A stretch of 31,412 nucleotides of DNA from DALYDD01 sp031973395 (GCA_031973395.1 DALYDD010000014.1:1-31412), one strand, 5' to 3'. Positions 8,299 through 16,763 are shown, counted from the first letter of the stretch. Notes: a model not told the origin generated them from the sequence alone. Made by a program: numbers and translations.

Positions 8299-8781
8299 AT
8301 GTATTTAAACAAAGTATTTATTATTGGAAACTTGACTCGTGACCCTGAATTAAAGGCTTTGCCCTCAGGAATCAATGTCTCAAGCTTTTCTATTGCAACT
8401 AATCGTGTCTACAAAGACAAGAATGGTGTAAAGCAGGAAAATACAGACTTTCACAATGTAGTAGTGTTTGGTCGCCAGGCAGATACCGTTTCAGCTTACT
8501 TGAAAAAGGGCTCAATGGCATATGTTGAAGGACGATTAACGACACGATCTTGGGATGGTCCAGATGGAAAGAAGAACTATCGAACGGAAATTATCGCAGA
8601 TACTATCCAGTTTGGTCCTCGAGGGGGAAATACAGGAGGTGGATATGCAGCTCCAGTCGGAGGATCATCTGATTCAGCCGATAGCGCACCCAAAACTGCG
8701 TCTAAGGCAGACAATATGGACACTCTCGACGCTGTAGACTATCCAAACGAAGAGATCAATCCAGAAGATATTCCGTTCTAA
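8299..8781 (+). CDS. ssb: single-stranded DNA-binding protein
   Basis: Binds ssDNA as a tetramer during replication and repair. The OB-fold occupies residues 1-108: MYLNKVFIIGNLTRDPELK, the typical opening; SSFSIATNRVYKDKNG; NVVVFGRQADTVSAYLKKGS; VEGRLTTRSW. A Gly/Ala/Ser-rich linker follows. The protein ends NPEDIPF, the acidic tip that recruits partner proteins in E. coli (DDDIPF there). At 160 residues it is of normal length. Position between rpsF and rpsR is the classical one. No Shine-Dalgarno; the 20 bases before the ATG are A/T-rich. Confidence 0.95.
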   Translation: MYLNKVFIIGNLTRDPELKALPSGINVSSFSIATNRVYKDKNGVKQENTDFHNVVVFGRQADTVSAYLKKGSMAYVEGRLTTRSWDGPDGKKNYRTEIIADTIQFGPRGGNTGGGYAAPVGGSSDSADSAPKTASKADNMDTLDAVDYPNEEINPEDIPF

Positions 8782-8821
8782 TCGACGAATTAATTACATT
8801 ATCAACAACTAATCAAAAAAA

Positions 8822-9034
8822 ATGAACGCAAATAATAAACAATGTTATTTCAATCAGAATAATATCCAGCATATCGATTATAAAGATACGGATATTTTGA
8901 AGAAATTCCTTAACCCGCACGCCCGACTTCTCTCACGAAAGAGAACTGGTGTGACTGCAAAGAACCAACGAAAACTCGCTGCTGCTGTAAAGCGTGCACG
9001 ATTCATGGCTCTCTTGCCGTTTGTCGCTGAATAA
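8822..9034 (+). CDS. rpsR: ribosomal protein bS18
   Basis: Small-subunit platform protein, partner of bS6. 70 residues with the typical core: IDYKDTDILKKFLNPHARLLSRKRTGVTAKNQRKLAAAVKRARFMALLPF compares with the conserved YKD...LL..F....G.I.....TG....QR.....IKRAR..ALLP pattern. One Cys (CYFNQN) remains from the possible N-terminal metal-binding part. A terminator begins 31 bases after the stop. rplI (bL9), which usually follows in other bacteria, is absent here. Confidence 0.93.
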   Translation: MNANNKQCYFNQNNIQHIDYKDTDILKKFLNPHARLLSRKRTGVTAKNQRKLAAAVKRARFMALLPFVAE

Positions 9035-9065
9035 TCAAAGAACAGTTGGAGGTATGTAATTAAGC

Positions 9066-9095
9066 AAAAATGCCATCCGAAAGGGTGGTGTTTTT
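9066..9095 (+). terminator. terminator after rpsR
   Basis: Five A and TGCCATCC pair with GGGTGGTG and five T across a GAAA tetraloop (9079-9082). The A-tract/T-tract symmetry would let it work in both directions. It is nearly identical to the hairpin at 10046-10075. Confidence 0.85.
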
Positions 9096-9101
9096 GTTGT
9101 G

Positions 9102-9110
9102 TGATACACT
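9102..9110 (+). promoter_or_regulatory. extended -10 promoter, leaderless start predicted
   Basis: TGA then TACACT (9105-9110). The ATG at 9119 is 8 bases after the box. The ATG at 9113 is too close to be transcribed as a start. Confidence 0.5.
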
Positions 9111-9118
9111 TTATGCAT

Positions 9119-10039
9119 ATGATTAAATATATTCTTGGGGCTTTATTAATTGCAGTCGTCGTAGTCTTGGGAATCTCGTCAGTACAAAAGAATAGAGAAT
9201 CTAACTTGGCAGCCGTTTCGACTGTCACGAACAAACGTCAAACAACCCTACAAGTTCGTGGAATAACCTCAAAAACTACCAGCAGGGTGGATGATACGAG
9301 CACACTGGATGGAAACCCTCTTTCGGCAAAAGAATACGCTGAATTCGAGGCATTCATGGCGGCGAATCCAGAGCTAACTAGAATTGATCTCAAGGCGTCT
9401 GAGACGGGAACTAGTTTAAATAGAGAAAGTGGTATTGTTTCAAGTAATACAGACTCTGGATCTGGTGTTGTTACTGCCTGCCCATGCGTATGTCCATATG
9501 GAAAAATAATCATTGTCTTGGGCATTAAGAGTAAGCCGGGAGACAAGGATTACGAATGGTTTAAGAGTAATTTTCCTACAGCCGAACTCATACCGCTTGG
9601 CAAGAGCGCAGGAGATGCAAAAATTGCTGAAATAAAGAAAAAAGTTTTAGACTATGTAAATGATACAAAATGTCCAAAGCAGAAATTATTGCTCATTGGA
9701 TACTCGCTTGGAGCTGCAATTGTTAAAGATTTGAAGGCGGATTGTAAGGATTGTGCAGATATTATCGCTATTGACCCACCGTATCCTTCTAGGGTTTGTA
9801 CAAGAACACTTGTATGGATATCAAAACCTTTTAGTGCTCAGTTACGACAGATATGTAGAGGTAGTTCTGCTGATATGAGTGATCCAGATGACATCCAAGT
9901 AAATTGGACTAATGGGAATAGCCTAAGCGGTGATCATTATCCTTGGCGAAACTTAAATAGGCAAAATACAGAGAGATTGGCAGCTCTGAAGAGGATGATT
10001 GATCAGAAGATTAATGATTGTAAGGCCCCTTCTAACTAG
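9119..10039 (+). CDS. secreted or anchored alpha/beta hydrolase
   Basis: 306 residues from the ATG at 9119. An uncleaved-looking N-terminal hydrophobic segment (MIKYILGALLIAVVVVLGISS, 1-21) suggests export with a membrane anchor or signal peptide. A Ser/Thr-rich spacer leads to CPCVCPYGK at 121-129. The hydrolase core follows: strand IIIVLGI, then LLLIGYSLGAA with the nucleophile elbow GYSLG (Ser196), IIAIDPP (Asp219) and GDHYPW (His273), in the order expected for a Ser-Asp-His triad. Several cysteines fit an extracytoplasmic fold. It could be a lipase, esterase or peptidase; substrate unknown. It stands alone between two nearly identical terminators. Confidence 0.75.
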   Translation: MIKYILGALLIAVVVVLGISSVQKNRESNLAAVSTVTNKRQTTLQVRGITSKTTSRVDDTSTLDGNPLSAKEYAEFEAFMAANPELTRIDLKASETGTSLNRESGIVSSNTDSGSGVVTACPCVCPYGKIIIVLGIKSKPGDKDYEWFKSNFPTAELIPLGKSAGDAKIAEIKKKVLDYVNDTKCPKQKLLLIGYSLGAAIVKDLKADCKDCADIIAIDPPYPSRVCTRTLVWISKPFSAQLRQICRGSSADMSDPDDIQVNWTNGNSLSGDHYPWRNLNRQNTERLAALKRMIDQKINDCKAPSN

Positions 10040-10083
10040 ATAACAAAAACACCATCCGAGAGGGTGGTGTTTTTGTTATCTAG
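10036..10083. terminator. bidirectional terminator between convergent genes
   Basis: A 22-bp stem (10036-10057 with 10062-10083, one T-G wobble) on a GAGA tetraloop. It contains A-tracts and T-tracts on both arms and overlaps the stop codons of both the forward hydrolase gene and the reverse gene at 10076. It therefore ends both transcripts. Confidence 0.9.
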
Positions 10084-10747
10084 GGATATCAAGTCCGAAA
10101 CTGTTTTTAATCATGGTTTTATCATCTTGTCGTATTGAGTATCCGTTTGGTGTGCAATCATCAATATATTCGCCCTCGACTGGGATATCGTATTCCTTAA
10201 TTATCGAGCTTAGATCATAATTTTGTGATCTTGTTGTATGTGTATAGAATGTATGTTTTAAACTAAAGAACATCACTCGGATCCGTGGCTCGCAACTAAT
10301 AGATGCTTTCCCTGAGGAATGAACATAAAAATATTGGGTGACATGGATTTTTTCTATATCTGAATAAGGTATGTGTTGTACTTGATATGAAGGTAATTTA
10401 ATAATATGGATTCCTGAAGTGGAGAATGTTGTTGTTCTATTAAAAGATACTACGAGGGCACAGAGCGCCACGACCCCAAGTATTAAAAGTATATTTCGGT
10501 CTTTTTTTGTATTCGCTCTTTTTCTCTTTCTATCAAAATATAAATAACAAAATCTAGCGAGTGTGAAAGCGAGTAGGATTGAACCGTAAAGATATGCCTC
10601 AGACCAAGCTCCTGCTTGAGTAAATATAACTTTCTCGCTAGAAATATAAGAGAAAATCTTCTTAATTATTATATCTCTTAAGTAAAGCAAAATAGCTATT
10701 GTACCAACGAATGCTACCAATGCCGAATAAAACATCTTTCGAGTCAT
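10076..10747 (-). CDS. membrane protein with possible PH-like domain
   Basis: 223 residues. Hydrophobic helices lie at about 6-24, 48-66 and 86-102. The remaining 120 residues are soluble and strand-rich: TFSTSGIHIIKLPSYQVQHIPYSDIEKIHV is laid out like bacterial PH-domain membrane proteins, where a strand pair is followed by an I-x-Y-S-D-I turn. This assignment is by pattern only. The start is supported by an extended -10 box six bases upstream. Codon use is A/T-rich. No operon partner is obvious; the next gene is 46 bases upstream on the same strand. Confidence 0.65.
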   Translation of the reverse strand: MTRKMFYSALVAFVGTIAILLYLRDIIIKKIFSYISSEKVIFTQAGAWSEAYLYGSILLAFTLARFCYLYFDRKRKRANTKKDRNILLILGVVALCALVVSFNRTTTFSTSGIHIIKLPSYQVQHIPYSDIEKIHVTQYFYVHSSGKASISCEPRIRVMFFSLKHTFYTHTTRSQNYDLSSIIKEYDIPVEGEYIDDCTPNGYSIRQDDKTMIKNSFGLDIPR

Positions 10748-10753
10748 GAATAA

Positions 10754-10762
10754 ATTATATCA
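10754..10762 (-). promoter_or_regulatory. extended -10 promoter, leaderless start predicted
   Basis: On the minus strand TGA-TATAAT (box 10759 to 10754), then six bases, then ATG at 10747. A consensus extended -10 element. Confidence 0.6.
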
Positions 10763-10793
10763 CGCGGGAACCTGGGTTATCTCGACATCGTTG

Positions 10794-11117
10794 TTATTTA
10801 AAACCCAATACGATGAATATTAAACCTATAATAAGTAAGATCCAGGTAATGACTCGTGCGGCACCTTGATTGGCTATTATCGTAGATAGGGTCACGCCTG
10901 TTTTTGCAAATACAGGGAATGTTCCAGAGAGGTAAGTCCATAAACCGTGAAATAAGAAATAGGCGCCCCATAGTAACTGTCCCTGATTTGGGCTCAGAGA
11001 ATATGTATTATCTAAATAAAATATTAAAGCGACTGGGAGAAAAATTCCAGCAAATCGCCATAGCCGACCTTCCTTAAAATCGTACCAAAGACCGCTTTTG
11101 GTTTCTATATTTTTCAT
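10794..11117 (-). CDS. small membrane protein of unknown function
   Basis: 107 residues with three predicted helices (about 20-37, 47-66 and 86-105), the last ending at the C-terminus (LLIIGLIFIVLGFK). The short N-terminus (MKNIETKSGLWYDFKEGRLWR) is cytoplasmic by the positive-inside rule. It resembles small uncharacterised integral proteins common in Parcubacteria, but I cannot name a family. The 29-base gap to efp holds a TATAAT box six bases before the ATG, so it has its own promoter. Confidence 0.6.
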   Translation of the reverse strand: MKNIETKSGLWYDFKEGRLWRFAGIFLPVALIFYLDNTYSLSPNQGQLLWGAYFLFHGLWTYLSGTFPVFAKTGVTLSTIIANQGAARVITWILLIIGLIFIVLGFK

Positions 11118-11123
11118 TCCTTA

Positions 11124-11129
11124 ATTATA
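11124..11129 (-). promoter_or_regulatory. -10 box, leaderless start predicted
   Basis: TATAAT on the minus strand, six bases before the ATG at 11117. Lacks the TGN extension. Confidence 0.5.
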
Positions 11130-11146
11130 CTCGAGTCAAATCTTGG

Positions 11147-11716
11147 CTAAGAAACCCTCTCTACATACTCACCGGTCTCCGTATTGATTCTCACAATATC
11201 TCCAGGATTAATAAACATCGGTGCGTTCAGCGATGCGCCAGTTTCTAGAGTAATCACTTTGTTTCCACCTTTTGCAGTATCACCACGTACGGCTGGGGGA
11301 GCATCTGTTACTTTGAGCTCTACTTTGATAGGGATTTTGATACCGAAGATTTTTTCATCATATGTTTTAGCCTCAACAATGGTGTTTGGCTTGAGCCATT
11401 TACCTGCTCCATCGAGGACGTCCTCAGAAATTTCAAATCGCTTTGAAGGATCATTTTCTTCACAGAACATCCAAACGCCACGGTTAGCATATAGGAATTT
11501 GATATTTCGGCTATCGATTTCAGCTTCTTCGACACGGTCGGTGGCCTGGAAAGAGTGCTCTACGATTCGGCCCGAAATGACATTTCGGAGCTTTGTGGCA
11601 TTTACAGGCTTTCGCATCTGCTTTCTGAAGACGTGGGCAGTGAGAACTTCATATGGTTCGCCGTCGAGGACGATAAATTTTCGTTGGACAACTTCGTTAT
11701 AATCTAGCATTGACAT
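11147..11716 (-). CDS. efp: translation elongation factor P
   Basis: Relieves ribosome stalling at polyproline by entering between the P and E sites. 189 residues, the usual length, with three beta-barrel domains: KOW-like (1-65), OB (66-130) and C-terminal OB (131-189, ITLETGASLNAPMFINPGDIVRINTETGEYVERV). The tip loop that reaches the peptidyl-transferase centre reads VFRKQMRKPVNATKLRN, where most EF-Ps have PGKGQA before the same KLRN. The residue aligned with E. coli Lys34 is Met34, with Arg/Lys neighbours. A start two codons later (MLDYNEV) is possible. An 8-bp hairpin lies in the untranslated leader upstream. Confidence 0.92.
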   Translation of the reverse strand: MSMLDYNEVVQRKFIVLDGEPYEVLTAHVFRKQMRKPVNATKLRNVISGRIVEHSFQATDRVEEAEIDSRNIKFLYANRGVWMFCEENDPSKRFEISEDVLDGAGKWLKPNTIVEAKTYDEKIFGIKIPIKVELKVTDAPPAVRGDTAKGGNKVITLETGASLNAPMFINPGDIVRINTETGEYVERVS

Positions 11717-11731
11717 AGTGGCTTTTTATTA

Positions 11732-11757
11732 AGAATGGCTTTTAGTACGGCCATTCT
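11732..11757 (-). promoter_or_regulatory. hairpin in the efp leader
   Basis: AGAATGGC (11732-11739) pairs perfectly with GCCATTCT (11750-11757) around a 10-base loop, 16 bases upstream of the efp start. No U-run follows in either direction, so it is more likely a leader structure than a terminator. Confidence 0.45.
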
Positions 11758-11852
11758 AAGCCATGGATAGGGAATTGTCCACCGCAAAATGACCCTTCGG
11801 TAAAGGTTCAAAATGCTTGGGATATTAAGATTTTCTACCTATCAGCTTCGGT

Positions 11853-12959
11853 CTACATCTCCTTCAATTTGGCTCGAATGAGTTTCAGTACTTCACCGCC
11901 CACTTTAGTATTTTCCTTGAGGAATTGTCGAGTGGCATCATAACCTCGGCCGAGTTTTACGTCACCGAATGTATAGCTTGTGCCACTTTTTTGGATAATA
12001 CCCATCTTTTCACCAAGTGCGATGAGTTCGCCCTCCCTTGAGATCCCTTCGTTATACATGAGGTCGAATTCTGTTTGCTTGAATGGTGCCGCAACCTTAT
12101 TCTTTACCACCTTCACGCGTGTGCGCCCACCCATAATCTCTTCACCTTTTTTGATCTGAGCGATGCGTCGAATATCGAGTCGAACTGATGTATAGAATTT
12201 GAGGGCCTTTCCACCTGGGGTAGTTTCAGGATTACCAAACATCACTCCGATTTGCATACGAATTTGGTTGATGAAGATGACAATTGTTTTTGACTTGGCT
12301 ACGATCGCCGTGAGTTTTCGCAAAGCTTGTGACATGAGTCGTGCTTGCTTTCCCATATGGCTCTGGCCCATATCACCTTCGATTTCATCTCGTGGAGTGA
12401 GTGCTGCAACAGAGTCGATGACGATGACATCGATCTTGCCAGAACGAACCAAGCTTTCTACGATTTCTAATGCTTGTTCTCCTGTGTCAGGCTGAGAGAT
12501 GAGAAGTTCATCGATTTTTACACCAATGCGCTTCGAATATTCTGGGTCCATGGCATGTTCTGCATCGATAAATGCACAGATACCGCCGAGTTTTTGCGCT
12601 TCAGCGATCACATGCAAGGTAAGTGTGGTTTTTCCAGAACTTTCCGGTCCAAAGATTTCGATGATTCTTCCGCGGGGGAGTCCACCAACACCGAGTGCTG
12701 CATCGAGACCGATTGAGCCAGTTGGAATTGCATCAATTCCAACTTTAGGCCTTTCACCTAGTTTCATGATGGCATCATCGCCGAATTTTGTTTTAATCTG
12801 CGCAATAGTATCGGTGATAGAGTTGTTCATTGTCTCTTTTCTACCTTTTTTTCCAGTAGTTTCTTCTGCGTCTACAGAATCGTCAAAAGCATCGTTATCG
12901 GCCGCTTCTGGTTTTTCTGGTTCAGGTTTAGCGGTTTTTTTGATAGGTTTTTTTGCCAT
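11853..12959 (-). CDS. recA: recombinase RecA
   Basis: Central homologous-recombination ATPase that forms filaments on ssDNA. The 368 residues contain Walker A GPESSGKT at 104-111, the EHAMDPEY block, VIVIDSVAALTPRDEIEGDMG (Walker B region), loop L1/L2 sequences (MSQALRKLTAIVAKS, FINQIRMQIGVMFGNPETTPGG) and KFYTSVRLDIRR. An N-terminal extension of about 40 residues, rich in Lys, Glu, Pro and Asp, precedes the usual start region; Met44 (MNNSITDTIAQ) aligns with the normal RecA N-terminus. The longer start is kept because it lies 11 bases from the upstream gene with no break. No LexA-like box was noticed. Confidence 0.95.
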   Translation of the reverse strand: MAKKPIKKTAKPEPEKPEAADNDAFDDSVDAEETTGKKGRKETMNNSITDTIAQIKTKFGDDAIMKLGERPKVGIDAIPTGSIGLDAALGVGGLPRGRIIEIFGPESSGKTTLTLHVIAEAQKLGGICAFIDAEHAMDPEYSKRIGVKIDELLISQPDTGEQALEIVESLVRSGKIDVIVIDSVAALTPRDEIEGDMGQSHMGKQARLMSQALRKLTAIVAKSKTIVIFINQIRMQIGVMFGNPETTPGGKALKFYTSVRLDIRRIAQIKKGEEIMGGRTRVKVVKNKVAAPFKQTEFDLMYNEGISREGELIALGEKMGIIQKSGTSYTFGDVKLGRGYDATRQFLKENTKVGGEVLKLIRAKLKEM

Positions 12960-12970
12960 GAAATATTAAA

Positions 12971-13330
12971 TTAAGGTTTATAGGTAATCTCAACTAGTCG
13001 GGTAAGGCTCTTTCCGAACTTATCTTTACCATAGAGCTTCACTATATTATATCCCGGGTTTAGCAATAGATTCTCACTAAACAAGCCATTTTCATCTATG
13101 TAAATAGGGTTATCATTTAGGGAAATGAAAGCCACATTCGCTGCAACACCTTTTAAGGTGATTTTATTAGAGTTTGTGACCATGTTTTTCTCCTTGGTAA
13201 CGAGGTCTATTGTGGGCCCTGTAATGATTTTGTGGACCTGGAATAGGGAATAGCCGACTAGAGCTAGTACAAAGACAGAGGTAACAAGCACTCGTACGGC
13301 CAATTTTCCATCCTGGTACAGTTTTATCAT
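12971..13330 (-). CDS. membrane-anchored protein, possible Ig-like domain
   Basis: 119 residues. One transmembrane helix at about 14-33 (VLVTSVFVLALVGYSLF) is followed by an exported domain of about 80 residues with the repeating strand pattern of an Ig-like or glucodextranase-type beta sandwich: VTNSNKITLKG, AFISLNDNPIYIDENGLFSENLLLNPGYNIVKLYGKD, ending LVEITYKP. It ends 11 bases before recA, so the two are probably co-transcribed, although no functional tie is evident. Proteins of this shape are frequent in Parcubacteria as anchored surface proteins; function unknown. Confidence 0.68.
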   Translation of the reverse strand: MIKLYQDGKLAVRVLVTSVFVLALVGYSLFQVHKIITGPTIDLVTKEKNMVTNSNKITLKGVAANVAFISLNDNPIYIDENGLFSENLLLNPGYNIVKLYGKDKFGKSLTRLVEITYKP

Positions 13331-13442
13331 ACGGACAGGAGATTAAATTTTGATAAAGATTTCCTCATGAAAAGATGAAGTTTTGATGGGTGTGGCATAT
13401 ATTTCGTTATGAAGGTATATCTCATATATATGTACGTTTATA

Positions 13443-15794
13443 TTAACTCATTCTCTGCTCTGAATCTTCGGATTCGCTGTCTCCGCTTGTATCATCTTCG
13501 GTAGGGGACCCTCCGCTATAACCCAAGACTTCTCGAGGTTTCGCGCCATCACCAGGACCGATGACGCCCTTGTCTTCAAGGATATCGATGAGTCTTGCTG
13601 CACGTGCATAACCCACACGAAGCTTTCTTTGAATATAAGAAGTAGAGGCTTTTCCAGCTTTTATAACCAAATCTTTGGCTTCTTCATATAAATCATCGTC
13701 GGCGTCATCGTCTCCGCCTAATCCACCACCAAGTCCACCGGTACCATTTGAATTGCTAGCATTAAATATTGGGTCATTTACACCTTCGGTACTCGGAGTG
13801 CCTCCGAGAATAATTTCATCGTTCAAACCCTCAGCATTATCTTTCAAATGCTTTACAATTTTCTTGGTTTCACTCTCAGTTACGAATGCGCTTTGAATAC
13901 GGACCGGACTCGACATATCACCTGATAGCCACAACATATCACCTGCTCCCAACAATTCCTCTGCGCCTCGCATATCCAAAATAGTTCGTGAATCAATTTG
14001 TGATGCTACTTGGAGAGCGATACGAGCAGGAACGTTTGCTTTGATGAGACCAGTAATGACATTTACTGATGGTCGCTGTGTGGAGATGATTAAATGAATA
14101 CCAACTGCACGACTCATCTGTGCGAGACGAACAATACCAGCTTCCAATTCACGTGGATACGCCTGCATGATATCTGCAAGCTCATCAATCATGATCACGA
14201 TATATGGCATCGGATCGATGATTGCGTCTTTGGCATTTTCATCACCGCCTTCCTGCTTTCTTTTCTCCAAAGCAGGCATCATGATGTTTTTGTGATATGA
14301 ATCGATATCGCGAACAGAACTCTTTTCCAAAAGATCATATCGTCTATCCATTTCTTTTGCTGCCCACCTGAGTGCCATGATCGCTTTTTTTGCATCTGTA
14401 ATAACAGGTGTCAAAAGATGCGGGATACCATTATATTGTGTGAGCTCTACACGCTTCGGGTCGATCATAATGAATCGCAAATTTTCTGGAGAGTTTCGAT
14501 AGAGAAGGGAAGTGAGGATTGCATGCGCTGTTACTGATTTACCAGAACCTGTGGCACCGGCGATCAATAGGTGTGGCATCTTTGCCAAGTTTCCATAATA
14601 TGATTTTCCAGAAATTCCTTTACCTAATGCAACCGACAAAGGCTTGTCTGATTTTTGGAATTCATCCACTGCCAAAAGACCACGGAGTCCAACTTTGGTT
14701 TTGACTGTATTTGGGATCTCAATACCAACCAAACTCTTGCCCGGAATTGGTGCTTCGATTCGAATTGGATGCGCAGCGAGTGCGAGTGAAAGGTTGTTCT
14801 GAAGGCCGAGAATTTTAGACAGTTTCACACCCTCCGCTGGCTTCATTGCATACCGAGTAACTGATGGTCCGATCGATACTTCATCCATCTCCACATCGAT
14901 GCCGAAATTCTGCAAAGTTCTTTTGATAACATTGGCATTTGCTTTGATGTCTCCAACACCAGGTTTTCCACTATCGCCTTCAAGGAGATCAAGCGGTGGG
15001 GCAATATATTCTTTGCCCAATAATGCCGCCTTCTTTGCAAAGAGTGGAACAAAGTCAGGATCGGTCGCTGGTGTAGAAGCGTTATTTTGAGCCCCAGAAT
15101 TCATTTTGTCCTTTATCTTCTCAAGGACAGACATCTTTTTCTCCTCATCATTATCTGTGTCCTTTTCATCATCCTCGTCACTGTCTTCAGCGGGAGTATT
15201 GAGCTTGAGTTTAGAATTTTTTTGTTTCTCGGCGCTGTCAGAAAGTGACTTATCCACAGCCTCATCTTCATCTGTATTTTTGCTTCTTTTCCAGAATAAT
15301 AAGTGCTCTCGATGTAGTGCTGCATCTAAAATAATCATCACTCCAATCACGACCGCTGCGATCAAAATGATGAAGCTTACTGTGCGATCAAATAGGGAGA
15401 CTAAGGGAGAAGACAGGATGTTTCCTGCGATGCCTCCACTCGTATCGCTGATGAGGTCAAATATACCGAGCCCTGACAATATAAATAGAATAGAGCCCAA
15501 TCCTTTTGATAAAGAGAAAGATCGGTTCCTGTCTCCAAAAAACGATGCTGAGAGTATGAGAAGTAAGAGGGGTACAAGGAAATATCCATAGCCTAATAGT
15601 GAATCAAACCAGCCGTAGACGGTTCGTCCTGCTGGTCCTCCTTTTCCAAATGCGGATAATAAAAAGAAGAGACATAAAACGAATAGGACTATGCCCCATA
15701 CGCTCTGGACGGTAGATTCTTTTAGATTATTTAATGGGTTGTTTTTTGACTTAGACTGCACGGGCGCGGCCTTCTTCCGATCTTTCTTTGACAT
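13443..15794 (-). CDS. ftsK: DNA translocase FtsK/SpoIIIE
   Basis: Hexameric motor that clears chromosome ends through the division septum. 783 residues: four hydrophobic segments within about 30-160, an acidic linker (170-245, many Asp/Glu/Lys), the alpha/beta motor domain from about 260, and the gamma winged-helix domain at about 705-765 (ASTSYIQRKLRVGYARAARLIDILEDKGVIGP). Walker A is GATGSGKS at 413-420; Walker B is IVIMIDELAD at 532-541; STQRPSVNVITGLIKAN follows. The C-terminal tail is Ser/Glu/Asp-rich. The start is fixed by a TGA-TAAAAT box six bases upstream. KOPS-type guiding sequences could not be assessed. Confidence 0.95.
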   Translation of the reverse strand: MSKKDRKKAAPVQSKSKNNPLNNLKESTVQSVWGIVLFVLCLFFLLSAFGKGGPAGRTVYGWFDSLLGYGYFLVPLLLLILSASFFGDRNRSFSLSKGLGSILFILSGLGIFDLISDTSGGIAGNILSSPLVSLFDRTVSFIILIAAVVIGVMIILDAALHREHLLFWKRSKNTDEDEAVDKSLSDSAEKQKNSKLKLNTPAEDSDEDDEKDTDNDEEKKMSVLEKIKDKMNSGAQNNASTPATDPDFVPLFAKKAALLGKEYIAPPLDLLEGDSGKPGVGDIKANANVIKRTLQNFGIDVEMDEVSIGPSVTRYAMKPAEGVKLSKILGLQNNLSLALAAHPIRIEAPIPGKSLVGIEIPNTVKTKVGLRGLLAVDEFQKSDKPLSVALGKGISGKSYYGNLAKMPHLLIAGATGSGKSVTAHAILTSLLYRNSPENLRFIMIDPKRVELTQYNGIPHLLTPVITDAKKAIMALRWAAKEMDRRYDLLEKSSVRDIDSYHKNIMMPALEKRKQEGGDENAKDAIIDPMPYIVIMIDELADIMQAYPRELEAGIVRLAQMSRAVGIHLIISTQRPSVNVITGLIKANVPARIALQVASQIDSRTILDMRGAEELLGAGDMLWLSGDMSSPVRIQSAFVTESETKKIVKHLKDNAEGLNDEIILGGTPSTEGVNDPIFNASNSNGTGGLGGGLGGDDDADDDLYEEAKDLVIKAGKASTSYIQRKLRVGYARAARLIDILEDKGVIGPGDGAKPREVLGYSGGSPTEDDTSGDSESEDSEQRMS

Positions 15795-15800
15795 GGGGTT

Positions 15801-15809
15801 ATTTTATCA
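15801..15809 (-). promoter_or_regulatory. extended -10 promoter of ftsK, leaderless start predicted
   Basis: Minus-strand TGA-TAAAAT (box 15806 to 15801), six bases before the ftsK ATG. The same box occurs before the RDD gene at 23620-23628. Confidence 0.55.
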
Positions 15810-15970
15810 CGTGACCGATTGCTTTCTAAATTTGCTATTTCAATTGTCTTATATATAATGGGCGGCGAAAGATGTCTTTAAATTAAAAAACTGATTTTGG
15901 CCGATATAAAAATGGATCAAATCAATAGGACATATCAGACATTCTTCAATTAAGACCTAGTATAGGCTAT

Positions 15971-16705
15971 ATGGAAAAAGACATACAAAAACAGAATGGC
16001 GACCACTTGCTCAAAAAGCGTTTAGAAAACGTGGCCGCTGCTTTGTACCTGGTTACAAACCATCTGTCAGACCAGGAACCATTAAAGACAAAGTCTCGCG
16101 AGGCTGTACACATTGTCCTTGAAGAATGCATCATTGTTTCCGATATTGCGGATCAAAATATTATTACTCGATTGGACCATATTCGATCTATTTTGAAAGT
16201 CGCATCAATGTCTGGTTTGGTTTCTTCTCAAAATATTAGTCTTCTTGAAAATGAAATTTTAGCTATTCAAGGTTTCATTAATGAGCATCACAATGCGGCC
16301 TCGAACCTCTCTATACATATTAATGACATATTAATGTTGGGGGACAGCTATATGGAAATGCCAAAAGCTACACAAACACAGACACAGGTAGATACACCTA
16401 AATCTATTAATACTCCATCTGTACATATATCTACAATGTCTCGAATTCAGAAACCTGTCGGATCATCAAACCCGAGTCAGTCTCAAGCTCAGATATCTAA
16501 ACCTAAAAAAGAAGGGGTGACAGATCGTCAGGCAGTAATCCTCAGAGAAATCAGGACTAAAGGACAGCTCACCATCCGAGATCTTGTCGGAAAGATAGAG
16601 GGCTGTAGCGAGAAGACTATTCAGAGAGAGCTACTATCGCTCGTAGAATCTGGGGTATTAAAGAAGGAGGGAGAGAGGCGTTGGAGTAAATATTCGGTTA
16701 GATAG
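15971..16705 (+). CDS. helical protein with C-terminal winged-helix domain
   Basis: 244 residues. The N-terminal 130 residues are all-helical with heptad-like spacing (LLKKRLENVAAALYLVTNHL, then IITRLDHIRSILKVASMSGLV), like a small helical bundle. A Thr/Gln/Ser/Pro linker (about 135-180) leads to a C-terminal winged helix (182-244): VTDRQAVILREIRTKGQ, LTIRDLVGKIEG, CSEKTIQRELLSLVESGVLKKEG, RRWSKYSVR, a DeoR-type HTH pattern. It is probably a DNA-binding regulator. It is divergent from ftsK and upstream of the surface-protein gene. TAGTAT at 15958-15963, 7 bases before the ATG, may be its -10 box. Confidence 0.72.
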   Translation: MEKDIQKQNGDHLLKKRLENVAAALYLVTNHLSDQEPLKTKSREAVHIVLEECIIVSDIADQNIITRLDHIRSILKVASMSGLVSSQNISLLENEILAIQGFINEHHNAASNLSIHINDILMLGDSYMEMPKATQTQTQVDTPKSINTPSVHISTMSRIQKPVGSSNPSQSQAQISKPKKEGVTDRQAVILREIRTKGQLTIRDLVGKIEGCSEKTIQRELLSLVESGVLKKEGERRWSKYSVR

Positions 16706-16751
16706 ATCTTGACAAGGCTCTTTGTCAAGATATAGGACATATATATTGAAC

Positions 16752-16763
16752 CCCGATCTACTC
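16752..16763 (+). repeat. CCCGATCTACTC repeat, copy 1
   Basis: The 12-mer CCCGATCTACTC. Copy 2 is at 17158-17169 in direct orientation and copy 3 at 17188-17199 is inverted, so copy 1 or copy 2 can pair with copy 3. Confidence 0.7.
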
